This document shows, one piece after another, positions 1 to 14,100 of a stretch of DNA of 64,000 nt. Position numbers and translations under genes: made by a program. The notes beneath the pieces were generated by a model, which saw only the letters and a list, made by a program, of their open reading frames with translations, was not told the DNA's origin and did not search any database. The DNA is from Mugil cephalus (taxonomy: Eukaryota; Chordata; Actinopteri; Mugiliformes; Mugilidae): NCBI RefSeq assembly GCF_022458985.1, contig NC_061789.1, positions 16,586,357 through 16,650,356 of the forward strand, in the 5' to 3' direction. Position 1 is the first letter of the stretch. The number at the start of each line of letters is the position of its first letter.

Positions 1-706
1 TGGCATTTCTGCCCTTTGTTTAAGCTGGAACCGCGAGCCGACTTCCAAGATGCTTTACAAATGAAATAAGGCAACTCTTTCACTTAAGCAGGACTTGTTG
101 CCTCTGACAAAGGCACAGCGGGTCTTCAGAAGTCCTTCAAAGGACTAAAACCGACTACACCCCGCCGGAAATCATATGAGCCACCCTAATTTAAATGATT
201 TGACGCTCAAAACAACTTCTGTTTACCATTTCACAAAGTCGATTTCAAGGTTTTAAGGTGCTATGATATTCTTTTTTTTTCTTTTTTTTGCATGAGGCTC
301 CACAAAAAAAAAAAAACTGATTTAAATGTTGGCCTTACGAGGACATGTTTGACAGATCAAGTTACAAGTGATGCCTAAATGCTAATGCAATTTCGTATGA
401 ACCGGGCTGAAAGAGATGCAATCAACCATTCCTGATTCAGATGACTGTTGTGTTTAAGAGGACGACAATCCCCTTTCTTATTGTCTATGTAATTCGCCAA
501 AATTGCCACTTACAGCCGCTAAGAGCAGGACGTTTCATCTCCAAGCTTCCTCTGGTCTCCGCTACTCATCCCATTTCTACTTCCTTCCAAAAGTGCCACC
601 ACTTCATTAACCTTGCCAGGCATGAGATAAGAGAGGGAGTGCATCAAAGCTGCCAGCCCACAGAGAGAACAGAGCCCTGCATGTCTCCACTACACAGCAG
701 CCATCA

Positions 707-772
707 CACACACACACACACACACACAGTCCACAAGCACCCATCCAACACACACACACACACACACACACA
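707..772. repeat. Two CA microsatellites
   Basis: (CA)n at about 705-728 and 749-772, separated by a short CCACAAGCACCCATC spacer; they explain the open frames on both strands here. Confidence 0.95.
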
Positions 773-2679
773 AAAAAAGACCTTTTGTGTTCCAAACTGT
801 CATTCAGAAATGTTTTTTTTTTCTGTGCACATGACATTATTATGTTTTAAATATAATTCAAGGTGGGGTAAAGTCATTTGGTTGTTCCGGAGGATTTAAG
901 AGAGTTTGAGTGAGAGGGGAGGAAAATAATTGGTCCGGCTTTTCATTGCCTCAGACACTTCTAACGCTGTGTCTCATAGCGCGGCTGTGAGTGGAGTTCA
1001 GGTACACAGCGCAGTCATCACTCCGACCTATACACTTTAAAACCTCCGAAATGAGAAAATTAAACAAGAAAAGCATCAAAGCCGACTTCAGCGCGATGAG
1101 TAACAGCTCCCGACTTCCTCGATGCGCCGAAGTAGACGGCAGGAAATGTATTAACTGAGTCACAATATTGTTTTACTTGCACCACATACAAATCTCTCTG
1201 GTGCATTTAATCCCTCTACCCACAGTTTCTCAGAAAGGAGGATATAAATTATTTTCCTTTGGTGGAAACGGCAAATCCCTGTCTGGATTCTGTTAAAAGG
1301 CTTAAAATGTCACTAAATGCCAAGGCTGAGACTCCTGCTAACACGTAGGTCTTTAAGACAAGATGTTAAAGCGCTGAAAGTTACCTGAAACTGATGAGGT
1401 TAATATTCTTATCGCGCGCCGAGGCTTCTGAGGAAGTGGATATTGAAAATAGCCAGGTAACCCTCCATATTAGGGGCTATCACACGGATTAGCAGCATAA
1501 ACACCAATTACACATTTCATTGTTTATTGTCAGGAGTATTAAGAAAACACGGGACAGCCCAGATTTTTTTTTTTTTCTAAAAAAGGATTGTAAATGCAGA
1601 GAGGGGTATTTTCCACAATACAGCCTCATCACATGTCTGTACCGCAGCAAAGTAGAAAATATCCCTAAAAATAACAATGCTGAATGCTGGGCTGTAAATG
1701 AGTAATTTACACCGAATATCCCCCTCTATCCTTTTAAGGCCATATGAATTTCCAAACCACATTATACGAGCATGGAAGGGTCTGTCACTGAAATTCGAAA
1801 TAGAGGACAAAGAGGCCAGGGAGCAAATAGGCTTTTTTTTCTTTTCTTTTTTTTTTTTTTTTTTAAAGACGCCATCCGCTGAGTTCTCTGCCAATGTGAA
1901 TCAGAGGTAAAATACAGTGCATTAAGTCGACCTCTGAGGCAGCACAGAGGAGGGTAGAGTGAGACATTCTGCTATCTATTAAGACTCGCGTTGTGTATAT
2001 ATTGTGTTTTGAAGGAATTTTACTGATCCACAAAACCAGCAGGATAGGATAAGGGTGAGTCCCTAAGACCATGTGGTAAGCAACTGCAGTGCAGAATCTT
2101 AGGCAAGTTGAAAGTTGCTGTGCCGCTAAGGAGAGAGTCTGGAAGAATCCTGCATGCCCGCTGATAACATGGTTGGATTAAGGATGTTTAAGGGAAGTGA
2201 AAATTATTCATTTGAGATGGATGAAAGCTGCACTTGTCAAGTCTACCAGTCATGCACTTTATACATTTCATTTCCACTAGCCAGCATGCATAATTTCCCC
2301 TCAATGCAAATTTCTACACACTGGAAATTGTGAGCGTATTTACACCGCTCCCTTAACACGTTTCTCTGACACAGAAAATGGATAATCTCTACTGAACAGG
2401 GAACAAAACAATGCAATTTTGTTTGCAGAGGTGTGAGAATCTAATTTTGCGCAGGAGGACAAACTCGCAGCCGGATGCAAACAGTGGCTTCCGTTTGAAA
2501 TCACGGCCCGGGATCAAAAAGGGACCATGTTTTTGTCGCGTCGCGCGTCGAAATCATTTTAGGTTCTCGGGCCGTTTATTTAAACAGACTTCTGTTTTCA
2601 GCGTAATTACGGACTTAAAGTCGCAAAGTCCTGGCCTCGCTGTTGGTATAGGAGCCTTGCAGCGGAGTACATGTATACT

Positions 2680-3540
2680 GTATGTCTCTCCCTCTCTATA
2701 CAAATATTATGATCTCTCTGATGAGAATTAAGTCTCCAGCCTGGATGGCCAATAAATTAGAGGCACGCTTCTCGTTTACTCATCAGAGCTAATGAGCCTG
2801 ATAAAATTACCTCGAGGATCATAATTACAGGCTAGTGGCAGAGGCTCTGGCAGCGACTGGAATAAGACTTAACACACACATACACACACACACACAGAAT
2901 TTAGATTGTGTTGCGAGAGGCACAGAACAGCCAACCAAGATTGTCACACAAAAAAAAAAAAATAATATTAAAACCCTTATTAATAGCATTGTGATTAAGA
3001 CTATTCTCTGAACATTTTCATTCAGGGAGCTCCGTACAACTACAGGGGCACAAAGAAACCTAAAATGTTTGACATCATTACGGTTTGAAAAATGTACAAG
3101 ATTAACATAATGTAAGGTGCTGAACAATATTAGAATTTCCACCTTTCTGTCAGAGCAGTTCAAACTGATTTTACCACCCTTTCATAAAGATTAAGCACTT
3201 CATGGGTAATGGCATATTTTAATGAACGATGGCAGCCTGGACACAAGAGCTCACCTCAGAGGATTCCATTTCATCACACATTCACAGGATGAATTGTTTT
3301 ACTTATGAATATTAATGTCCCTCTAATTTGAGGCTGTTGTTAATGCTTGTCGCTAGGAGCTTGGCAAATCAGGTCCCATTCCTGTTAAAACCATGTATTA
3401 GACACCCCCCTGACACTAAGCCCTCGCCTTTGATTCTTAATTGCAGAAGTGCAAGCATTTGCAGTAGATGGGGCGCAAAGCTTTAATTAACTCTAATATC
3501 ACACATTCAGTCTCGACTGTCACCCACATCAACGCATGGC
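2680..3540. promoter_or_regulatory. CNE-like block
   Basis: Low-repeat DNA with CCAATAAATTAG, ATAATTACAG, CTTTAATTAACTC and similar homeodomain-type motifs between simple repeats. The texture is that of vertebrate conserved non-coding elements. Inference only; no alignment was possible. Confidence 0.3.
2872..2896. repeat. CA microsatellite
   Basis: ACACACACATACACACACAC-type run, imperfect. Confidence 0.9.
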
Positions 3541-3935
3541 ATTTTGCACCAATATCATCCCCAACTCTGCTCAGCTAGAAAGATTGTGTTCCAAGTTCAT
3601 GATCACGATTTCATGCATCTCAAAATGAGGGATATGTAGTTTAGAAGGAGCTGCCATGTATGGACGCCGGTGAATTAGCTTGATTCCGCCTTTTTTTTTT
3701 TTTTTTTTTAAAAAGCTTTATTAAAAGCTTTGATCGCTGCGTAGCTTTAACGCAAAGGAGCTGCAAGGTTGTTGGTTTCTTACAGAAAGCAACGTCTGAT
3801 CTTGGCAGTTGTTGAATCGACCGATTTAAAAAAAAAAAAAAAAAAAGTTCTGTCTAAATAGAGAGATGTGTGCAAAAAAGGAAGCCGCTATTAGTTAAAT
3901 AATTCAACCTCTCATACACGCTAATCTTCAAAGGA

Positions 3936-4970
3936 TTTATTCAACAACAGATTTCAAGTTTTAAAATACTATAAATGGAGAACAAGTGCACACCATTCAA
4001 TAACACCTCTAAGACGCAGCACTACAGTACATTCCTTACAAACACCGCAAATGCCATTTTCACAGGCGAGCGACTCCATGCGTCGTTTGAACATTTTAAT
4101 AGCTCAGGTACGGAGCCATCCTGATGCAGATATTAGCAAAGAGTAACGTTTAATTAAACCAGGTTTGAAGATAAAGAGCTCAATACAACCTATAGTTTAT
4201 AAGCCTTTCCCGGCCATAAGCTACTGCTCTACCTAATCCTCTTTCACGTTAACATTATTGCATCAGCACAGCTGAACATTTTTGCAGCATTTATAAAATT
4301 AGCAAAGAAATTAACTGTCTGTACTGTGGCAAATTGGATTTCCAAGTTCTCGCCTTGTGATACAGCATACCCAGGCTGCCACCTACAGTACAGAGGGAGA
4401 GAGGAAGCACAGTCTGCAACAGTTCAACATGTGTGGCTCCCCATTCAAATAGGTCCCCGCGAATATCCCAACAGGAAATTTGTTAAAAATCCATTATTAA
4501 ATAAACACTGAAATAAATTAAATTTGGATTCAGACCGTTCGTATTTGCATGTGGAATGGCCAGTGTTCCCTTCACAATTTAAACGTCTCGTGGATTGTGG
4601 CATTTCAACCTTACATCCAATATTTTGTTTTTGACCCGGGTGCATTTCAGAACATGTAAATTAACAAAACAAAAAAACTCTTGTGGGGGGAAAAAAAAAA
4701 AAAAGTAATAAAAGACTGAAGCTGAACAGACATTTCACAAATAAACCCACAACAGAAAGTGACTAATACAAATGAGTTTAACATCAAGACTGAAATTTTC
4801 TGAAACAAAGAGTGCTCACAAATCCCACGATTTAATCCCTCACACTTCCCAACTTACACACAGTGACAATATCTACTACATTAGTTAAACATAAAAACAT
4901 TAAAATGTTTAAAAAGGAATATTAATATGATAAAAATTACAATTCAGTATAAAAAACAAACTCAACAGTA
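3936..4970 (-). other. micall2: Probable 3' UTR of micall2
   Basis: AT-rich non-coding sequence follows the micall2 stop codon with no further acceptable exon. A minus-strand AATAAA (TTTATT at 3936-3941 on the plus strand) is one candidate polyadenylation signal; a second TTTATT lies near 3717. The extent is inferred and has not been tested with transcripts. Confidence 0.35.
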
Positions 4971-6343
4971 TCACTCAACTCGCCTTTTACTTCTTCGCCT
5001 GAACAGTTTTGAGATGGAGGTTTTCCTCTTACTTTTGGGTTTCTTCACACCTGGTCACCACAAAAAACATTAATAAAAGACCATTAGAAAGGACAAACTA
5101 TAAAGAGAAATCTAAAGAATGCGGTACGATCCTCACCGAGATTTTGCATCATTTTATTCAACTGCTGATCTTCTTCCACTTCCCTGAAATAGACCAAAAC
5201 ACAAAGCCCAACATTTAGTCTCATTCTGCACTATGTGGGACGTAAAAACTAATTGAAACTCACCTCAGCCTGTCCTCGTCCAGACCCTCCACGATCGCAT
5301 TTCTACCGTCCACAATCTCCATCAGCCTCTTCATCAGTTTCCTCTCCCGCTGCTGTTCCTCTCTGGACTTTAGGTGATCTGCGACACCCCCCATTTGACA
5401 AATGAGCATGTTGGAACAGGAAAGAGGTCGAAAAGGTGAACGTGAAGTCCGTGATCTCTCACCTGGTTTCTCCATCAGCGTGCGAAGCTCCCACTCCACA
5501 CCTGGTTGCTGCTGCTCCAGCTCCTGAGTCCTGGCTCTGACATATTCATCGATAAAGTGCAAAAATAAGGAAAGCTAATTAATCGCACGCGCCACATTCA
5601 TTTAAAAACTGTAAACAGCCCTGAACAAATAAAAGTGGTATGAAAGTTAGGTTTGATTTGTTCCTAGTGCTAAATGTAAGTAGAATTAACTGTGATCGGA
5701 GCTATGGAGATGATAAAACTTTACTTAGGCGTGGAATAGTTTTATGCAATCAACTGATTTTCTAGTAAGTAAAACATAAGACAGATGTAATAATGGATGA
5801 CATTTAACATAATTTGCACGTCTGTCCTTTAAGTAAAAAGCTATGAAACAAGTTGTTGTACTTACATGTACACAAGCTCCGATTCCTTCCTGATGTACAT
5901 CTGCTTTTTTCGAATAAGGTTAAACCAGTCGACCATCAGTGGGTCCATCAGTATGTCGCCCTCGCCCTCTGAAAATAAGTGAGCAACACACAATATGCCT
6001 TCTGTGGAATATAGCGAGTTTTGCTCAAATCAGGTTCAACTTTGACTTGTGAGTAAATGAAATCGTGCAGGGATTAATTAAACCTCTAATGTCTAATGAT
6101 ACAATGCCAGGGAAAAGTATATAAAAACAAAAAAGCACCACTCATCCATAATTATGGTGCATTGCATTTTAACCAAATCACCCATTTACATTTTATTATT
6201 TACACAACAGTAAGTGCAAATTAGGTTTTTAAGATAATTTGGCTGCTATGCTGAGAAGGCGCTCGAGAGGAAGGAGGTTCAGTAAGATGGCGGGTGACTC
6301 ACATCCTGGGACCATGTCAGCACCTTTATACTGGTGCTGCCAG

Positions 6344-6381
<38 letters not shown>

Positions 6382-8081
6382 GGAGGCGAGTCTGATGATT
6401 CTGAATCTTTAGATTTTGTCAAATCGTCAGAGAGCATGACACAACAAACACCCATTTTATGTATTCGTCGGGTGTTGCGTGCACTCCAAAGTAGAACGCA
6501 GCAAGTGGGCTCAGTGTTTTATTTTGCACTCCTTTCGACTCTGTTTAAAGTAGGAAATTGCAAATTAAATCAACCGCAGCAATGTAGATAATCACTTTAG
6601 TAATCTCTCGATTTGGGGTAGGTCACACAAAGCATTAAATTAAAAATGTCACCTTTACCCCTGAGAAATTTTCTCCATTTGCTCACGTTTTACGGAAGAA
6701 ATGCTATGAAAATGCTATAAAAAGTCGCCCTCGTACGAAGTTCTAATACGCAGAGAACGCAAGAAACAGAGAGAAGCCTAATGAAGCACGGATTAGCTCC
6801 CATTTTATGTGCAGGAGAAATATCATTTGCACTCTGACATTAAAAGGCCCACTTTCAACATTAGATAAGCTTCAGCATCCAGGTGCACACAAAAAAATTT
6901 TGAAATATTTGCCCCGTTCAAAAAGGCGCATCCAAGCCACACTGGAATACCTGAACTGATTTCAGGTTTAATAATCGTCTGTCGCATTTAGTGACCAATC
7001 AAAATGCATTTACAACACAGAGATCCCACCATCACCGCAACACCCGCGTGATTTTATTCCATAAATTCCAGTTGAGAAGCAGATGATCTCCTAGGTAGTG
7101 TGCAATTGATGTCAAATTCTGGCCAAGCGATTGCATTCTGAGGCTTCCTGGGTGGCGCGTAGAGTAGAGGGAAGAGGAAAAAAAAGAAAAAAAAAAGTAA
7201 GCAATCGACCAGAATATATTACTATACGTGAGTCACGCTGACCTTGAGCAAAGCAATCAGGCCCCCTGCTCCTGCTACCTCAAAGGAGAAGCAACACCCC
7301 TGTGGGCTGCCTGCGCCTCTCACCTCATTTGGTTGAAGAAACAGTTAATAGAAATGGCAGGTAATTCCACGGCGCACGTAAACCTCCGGCCGGCGGTGAG
7401 CGAATGTGTGAAGCAACCAGGTCACAACTCGGTGACACAGCAGAGGGATTTGGCTTCCCGCGCAATAAAATATCAAAATGTGTGTCGAAGCTGTTCTTTG
7501 AAGGAGAGGAAAATTGACCGACGGACACTATTTTTTTTTGCCTCGGAATACCACCAAGACTGTGGTCCGAGCGGGTTAAACGGAATTAAAAATCGGAGGC
7601 CGGTTCATGAATTCGTCCAGTGTGGCTGAGTGGGGAGAAAGAAAAAAAAAAAAAAAAAAGTACCTTCCTCACAGCTGCGGAGCTTCTTTTCCAGCTCTAC
7701 ACCCTCCTTCTCCAAGTGAGACAAGTTTGCCTCAATGTCATCCAGCTCCCTCTCAATCTGCTCCACTGGAATATGATAAGACGGCACCTGTTGTAAGACA
7801 CAGAACTTCCGTCAAGGAAAGACACATTTCATTTGAATATTCTGACATTGGCCACTTTAATGTGAAGAAGGTCATGGAGGGTTTTTTTTTTCCAGTGGGG
7901 ATGTAATGAGCACATATTTGTAGGGCTGTTAATTAATCTCTTAAGAGACTTAATGGAGGGAACTTACAGCGGGTGACCTCATTTCAGTCCTGGAGGCGGC
8001 GGTGGGTGACAAATACTTTCCCTTTTTAGCAGCTAAGAGGTAGATAAAATAGGATTAGATATTCCTTTCGTGGCAGCTTTT

Positions 8082-8124
<43 letters not shown>

Positions 8125-11100
8125 GTATTGTCACATATGATTTTCAGGAAAGAAAAAAAAAACTGAAAGAAAAATTCAACTAAAAGGCTGAGGTACACAT
8201 GTGTAGCTTTAATGACCAACCTGACGGATTTCCCTGATTGGCTGGAGTCGTCACTGCAGAGCTAATAGATTCCACAGCTGGCGGTGGTCTGGGTGGGGAT
8301 TTCACAGGCGAGCGACGAACAGGAGGCTTCACATGCTGCAGAGCTGCAGTTCACAACTTCAATCAGTAAATGTTTTTTATATTTATATATGTTCAGCATA
8401 CAAATAAAAGCCCAACATCTCAACCACTTTGGATGGAATGAACTTTGTATATAATGTCCCTGGATGATGAATCCTACCAACCATTCCATTTACCTTTATC
8501 ACTAGAGCTACCGTGACGTTCACATTCATGGATTTGAGTGAAATGTTTCAGCAACTGTGGGATGGATCGCCATGAAACCTGAGATGTATTTTACAAATCT
8601 TCTGGGGCCTAAAGGATTTACAATATTGCTACACGACAAGTCGGAGGATTGCCTAAACTTTAGGCAATCCTCCGACTTCTCATGTAGCAATATTATTGGG
8701 TAAAGTCCTAACTTTTAGGGGAGCAAATAACAACAACTAATCTCATCAAAACAGCAACAACCAGCTTTTAGATTGGCTAAACGGCTTAAAAAGTCAAGTA
8801 GAAGTTGATTAAGCAAGACAAAAATTCATATTTTTTTTTTATACATTTGCAATAAACATTTGGCACAAAATATTTCATAAATTTTCATAAATCTACTTTG
8901 ATTCCACAACAAGGAGCAATTTAAAAGACACACGGTGTACACTAAAGATGGGATATACAGTGGGTTATTTTAACGTATAGACTGTATAAAGATGAAACAG
9001 CTCCTCAAATGTGAAGCCAAAGCAAGTAGCTCCCCCTAGTGTCTGGCTGCGGTATAGGTCATATAAGCTCCACCCCCTCCATGCTAGTGGACAGGACTTG
9101 GGCCAAACTAAAACACTAAAATACACATCAAATCCATTTTTCTTCAAGGATGGTTTCTGTCATTTTAGATAATTAATAAAATAATATATTGATGCATGTT
9201 TAAGTGTCATTTTCTTTTAGTTAATTGAAACATGATGTTACATAAAGGCGACTACCAGTTGCTCCATAACGCTGTCCTATGAGAATTGTTAAAAAGAAAA
9301 AAGAAAAGAGAAAAAAAAACAGTGCATAACCCAACGTTTCCTTGTAACTGGTAGAGGACAGATCGATAGAAAGACTCCACATGGCTCCACTCTCGGAACA
9401 TAGTGATCAGACTCTGGCTCCAAAGTTGCAAGACGCCACACGTATTCCCAGGAAACTAGCATCAGTTTGGCCATTGCAAGGAAGTGGCAACATGTTATCC
9501 ATATTTATACAGCCTATTTGATGTACCTCCAGGACTAGATCTAAAAGTGTAATCCAAAAGGCTTTTAAAAGGGCAACTGGACTTGTAGAGTTTTGAGAAA
9601 CTCACAATACAGAAACTCAAAACTCTACAAGTCTAGTTGCCTTTTTAAAAGTCTTTTGGATTACCATGACCTGGGTGACTGAGAACCTTCACAGACATCT
9701 AAAGTGTACATTGTGGTTAATTTTAATGTCCTACACTTCAATCATAAATTTTTATACCATATTGGCTAATTATATCGCTTATTATAGAGCAAAGAAGCAT
9801 CTCACCTAGGCCTTCGGATCCAGGTAGAGGTTTCTGGGGACTGACTTCGTTAAAGTGCTCAGGATCCAACAGAGCACCGCTAACCAAAGGTGCTGTTGGA
9901 GTTGAGGGAGGAGGTCTTGCTGCACTGATGGAGATGGACATGAACCCAGGCTCCTCAGTGAAGGCTTCGGGCTCAGCATTTCTGTTGGGGAGAAAAAAAA
10001 TAAATAAACAGACTTTAAAATAAATATATAGAAAACTTGAGCATTAATCTGGCACAGACGGATTGATAAGAGTCCTCACCTTATTTAATGTTATATTAAA
10101 AACAGAGGAGGAAGAATGGTCAGCACGGGTTAGAAATGAGAAAAATCTAGTGTTAGAGTAGGAAAGGTTCAGGCCTGGCACTCCTTGGGACTGGTTAAGA
10201 TGGGAGACAGAGCTAGCGGCTGCACTCTGAGCCAGTCAACAAGAAGAGAGATGGGCGACGCTCTGCGATTCGGCGTTCTGGAGGGTGAATAAGCTGAGAG
10301 GTCAGAGAGATTGAAAGGCAAATGCGTTCGAGAAATGTGCGTGACGCATGCAATAGGAGCTGAGTGAGGCATTTAGATAATAGTTGACCAAAACTTACTT
10401 CAGCCCTAGCTCAGTTCTCACTGGTTTGAGCTTGGTTTGCCACTCGGGGAAGACAGGATCTAAGGCAAGAAAAGTAAAAACAGAATTAAATGCAATTGAT
10501 ATAATTACAATTGAATTACTTTCAATACAAATTAATCTAGCGTAGCCAACAAACCTACTGCTGTTTGCTTCTTGGTGGTTGCTAGTTGGTAGCAACTGTG
10601 ACCGTAAGCCTGCTGGTCTTTACTTTTTTTGTTGTTGTTTGTTTGTTAGTTGGACTGGGTTTCTAACTGTGTTTTGCAGAGGGGAGAAGTGTTGGTTGAC
10701 GTTTAATCGCATATCCCATCACTTCTTACCCACTGCTGTTGGCTAGGCTAGTTAGCTGGTGTCTTCTTGTTGGTTGCTAGTTGGTAGCTGACTGCTAGTC
10801 TTCTGGTCAGTTTTTCAGTTGGACTGGGCTTCTAAATGCATTTTGCTTCAGATCTTGGCACAAGGGATTGTAACATCTCATCCTGTGTAATAATGAATTG
10901 TCTGTTAATATTTTGATATTGACAGATCACAAGGTGTAACTTGTGACTAGCTGTAAACAGCCTATGTGTAGCAATGGACGAAGAATGTTCTGTTCATTAA
11001 CTTTATTAAAATTTCCTGATAATTTTAGTTCAACTTAAAGTTTAAACCGACACTTTCATCTTGCATAACTGCCAAAATCCTTCTTTGTTTCAAAACTGGT

Positions 11101-14100
11101 GAGAAGTTAGCTTGTTGTAGCTCACGCGACATCTGCTTCAGCGTTAATTTAAAGCCCTCCAAGCAGTTCAAGTTCATGTGCACAATAAACAAAAGACTCC
11201 CCTGACTCTTCTGGGTCTCTCTCACACACACCTGAGCAGCTGATAATGAGTAGCAGCGAGAGGTGTCATTATCTAGTCTCTCACAACAATGCAACTAAAG
11301 TGACTGAGCTCCACCTCCACATCTGCATTAGAGACCCAAATTGCGTTGTAATCCACAAGCTCGCTATATGGTTAAACGTGAGCAACCTACAGAGTTCATT
11401 CCTGTGTCAGTGCTAAAAATAAAACCAGTCTATAAGCTGCATTCACAATAATAAAAGCAGTTAATTGTGTTTCTGCCTCTGACAGCTGTACACGCGCATC
11501 CATTCCAAGAGAATGGCAGTTTGACTGTGACTGTTCATTAGTCAGAGACAGAAATTAAAATGTCAGCTATCAGCATGCAAGAGGCAGGGGATGTATAAAT
11601 AGGGCAAAATTCGACAAAAGGCCTTTGTTTTCCATGAATGTGCGAGACAGGCAGCCATAGAGGAGAGGGGTGCTGGCTCCGTGTCAAATAATGGATCAAG
11701 TGAAGTGAATTTAGTGGAGCTTGCCTTTGGCAGTTGTGTGTACAGTTGTTGGCCTTGCGCTGTCTTCGTTGATGGCCTTTAGACATGGCGGTTCCTTATT
11801 GTTTGTCGGGCTGGTGGAGGGCTGTCCTGCCAAGTTTCCTGCTGGGCCTTGGCTCCGTTTATCCTTTCTCAAACAACGACTGTCAGCTGAACTTGGCTCG
11901 TCACCAAACCTGCGGGGATAAGAGAGTCCTCACCGTGAGCCTTTACAAAACTGTTAAGACACCGTTAAGACAAGATATGTCGGACTGCCTCAAGACGCGG
12001 TGCTCACCGGCTCTCTGCTGATCGGATGGTGAACTGCCGTTTGTTGTTATTGTTGCAGTTTTCCTCTGCTAGTTTCTTTCCAGCAGTTATCTTGCCTCCG
12101 CTCCTATCATCAGGAGGCAGCGTGACCTTTGCCCTTCCTAAAACACTCTCTGTTGTTTTCCTGTTGCCCACTTCTGGAACTTGCGGAGGAGCCTGGAAAA
12201 ACTTCTGCCTTGCCTCCTGTGTCTTCTGGGCAGAGGTCGTCCAGGACTTGGAGGGCGGAGCAGGAGTGACTGGTTTCCGAGCTATATTCACCGGGGCCGA
12301 CAGCACCGAAGAAGAGGAGTTAGGCACGGGCTGTGTCTTGCTGGCACTGTTCTGTCGTACGGCTGATGTGGCAGGTGGGTTTCTGGTCCCGGCCTCAGAG
12401 GAGGTAGCTTTGACAGCGTTCTGGTGGGCGTTGCAGATAAAAGTGTCCGGATTCTTCCCGGGTTTGTAGCCTCCTGCGTGGAGCACGCTGGAGCACTCGC
12501 TGCATCTAGTGGTGAAGTTTATTATTAAGAATGTATTTTAAAGAAAAGTATGAATGAATATTAGATTAAACTCTTACTTGAAACAGCTTCTGTGGTAGAG
12601 CCTGCCTTCCACAAAGTGTCTCTGAACCAGGTGAACGTGGCTCTTGCAGGCAACACATTTGCTATTGAGGGTCCCGTTTTTGTTGGCATTTTCTGCCAAA
12701 ACTGTCTTCTATAAAAAAAGGACACCAAAACAGACATTATGTTACAAATACAGCCATAATTATGACACCCTGACGGTAATGTGCTGGGCGGACCTGGGCT
12801 CCCGCTCCGGCCGGCTTGCGCAAGCTCTGAGCTGCGCGAGTAGTAGAAGGTAAACAATTCTCAACGGTGGGTTTAGGCACGAAGGTTTTGGCAACCACTG
12901 GGAGATTTTTCTTCTCGGACGGCTCCTCCTTGGAGCCCTCTGCTGGCCTTTTTACACCTCCCACTGGGGACGAGTAAAAACATCAGGAGTAAGAAATGGC
13001 ACATTGCAGCACAGGAGAGAAACAATATAGGTCTGCCTGTGCCTAAAATATGTAAGAAAAACCTCTTAAATGAAGGGATGTGAACTACTTAAGTTATTTA
13101 ATCAAACATATTCTCACTGGGAGGTCGGCCTTTGAAGTAGTTGTAGTACTGCGAGACGTAGGTAAGAATGCTCAGCCTGTCTGGGACCCTTAACGCCACC
13201 ATGTCCTCTGCATCTAACAAAGCTGGGATACCCAACTTCTCCTCCGCAACCTGAAAAGCCTTGAGAACAAAACAAAAAAATAAAATTAAAAACGCATGTG
13301 CCAGACAAAATAAGCACTTTCAAAGCATTTTTTTTTTTTTTGCCAGAAAAACATTGGTATTCACAGAGCGATAATTGCAGCATGTGAAAAAAAAGTCAGA
13401 CAATACTATTTACTTTAAATAGACCGGCAGCATTCGGTGGCGGAGCCCAGAGAGGTCTGAAAAGGGCTGCATAATGAATAGCACGCTTCCTGTGAGCTTG
13501 CGGGGATAAGAGGAAAGAGGATGGAGGGAGCGGGATATCGGGGAATTGTTTAGGATCAGCTCGAACATGCTCATTAAATTTAAAGAAAAGCGTCACTGAA
13601 TACTGAGTGGGTTTACAGAAAAGAAAAAAAAAATCTGAGGTTCCATTTAGCTACAAACACACAGACAAATTCGCAACTTGTGACACAAAAAAAAAACTTG
13701 TAGGTAACTTAACCCTGACGCTCATAAAATATAGAAGGGTGTGAATTGCTGCTCTTGTTCTCACATTTCAGCACAGGGGAGCATCTCCAACAACTGATCA
13801 AAACTTCGGCCTTATCAGATGCTTTTCCCTGGGCAGGATTCGGCCTGCATAGCGTTCAAGAAGTACGCACGAGCAGCGCCTTCAAGTGAACAGTCATCAT
13901 GAGGATCGAGTGGCACATGACAGCAAGGCTCATTCAAAATGAATGGGGCTGGAGAGCCTCTCCCCTGAGCTCAGGTTTTGCTGCTGACACCGCCGTGATC
14001 ATCCAAGACGACAAGGAAGCCACCCGGATCTCCCCCCCCTCAGAGGGGGGCTGGTAGGATGGCAGAAGACTAAATAATGGAGAGGTGCCGGCCTTCATGT

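Larger units (their letters stand above)
1..3930. other. Non-coding DNA left of micall2
   Basis: No exon is recognisable. It contains CA microsatellites, poly-A/T runs (1564-1577, 1847-1864, 3690-3709, 3826-3846) and AT-rich stretches with TAAT/TTAATTAA motifs. In human the neighbour on this side is UNCX, so regulatory DNA of a developmental gene is plausible. Confidence 0.5.

Noticed and set aside
441-899. 152-codon plus-strand open frame
   Set aside because: It runs through two CA microsatellites (His-Thr repeats) and has no recognisable domain or splice support.
12026-12469. 147-codon plus-strand open frame
   Set aside because: Antisense shadow of micall2 exon 6, whose minus frame joins in phase to the LIM exon.
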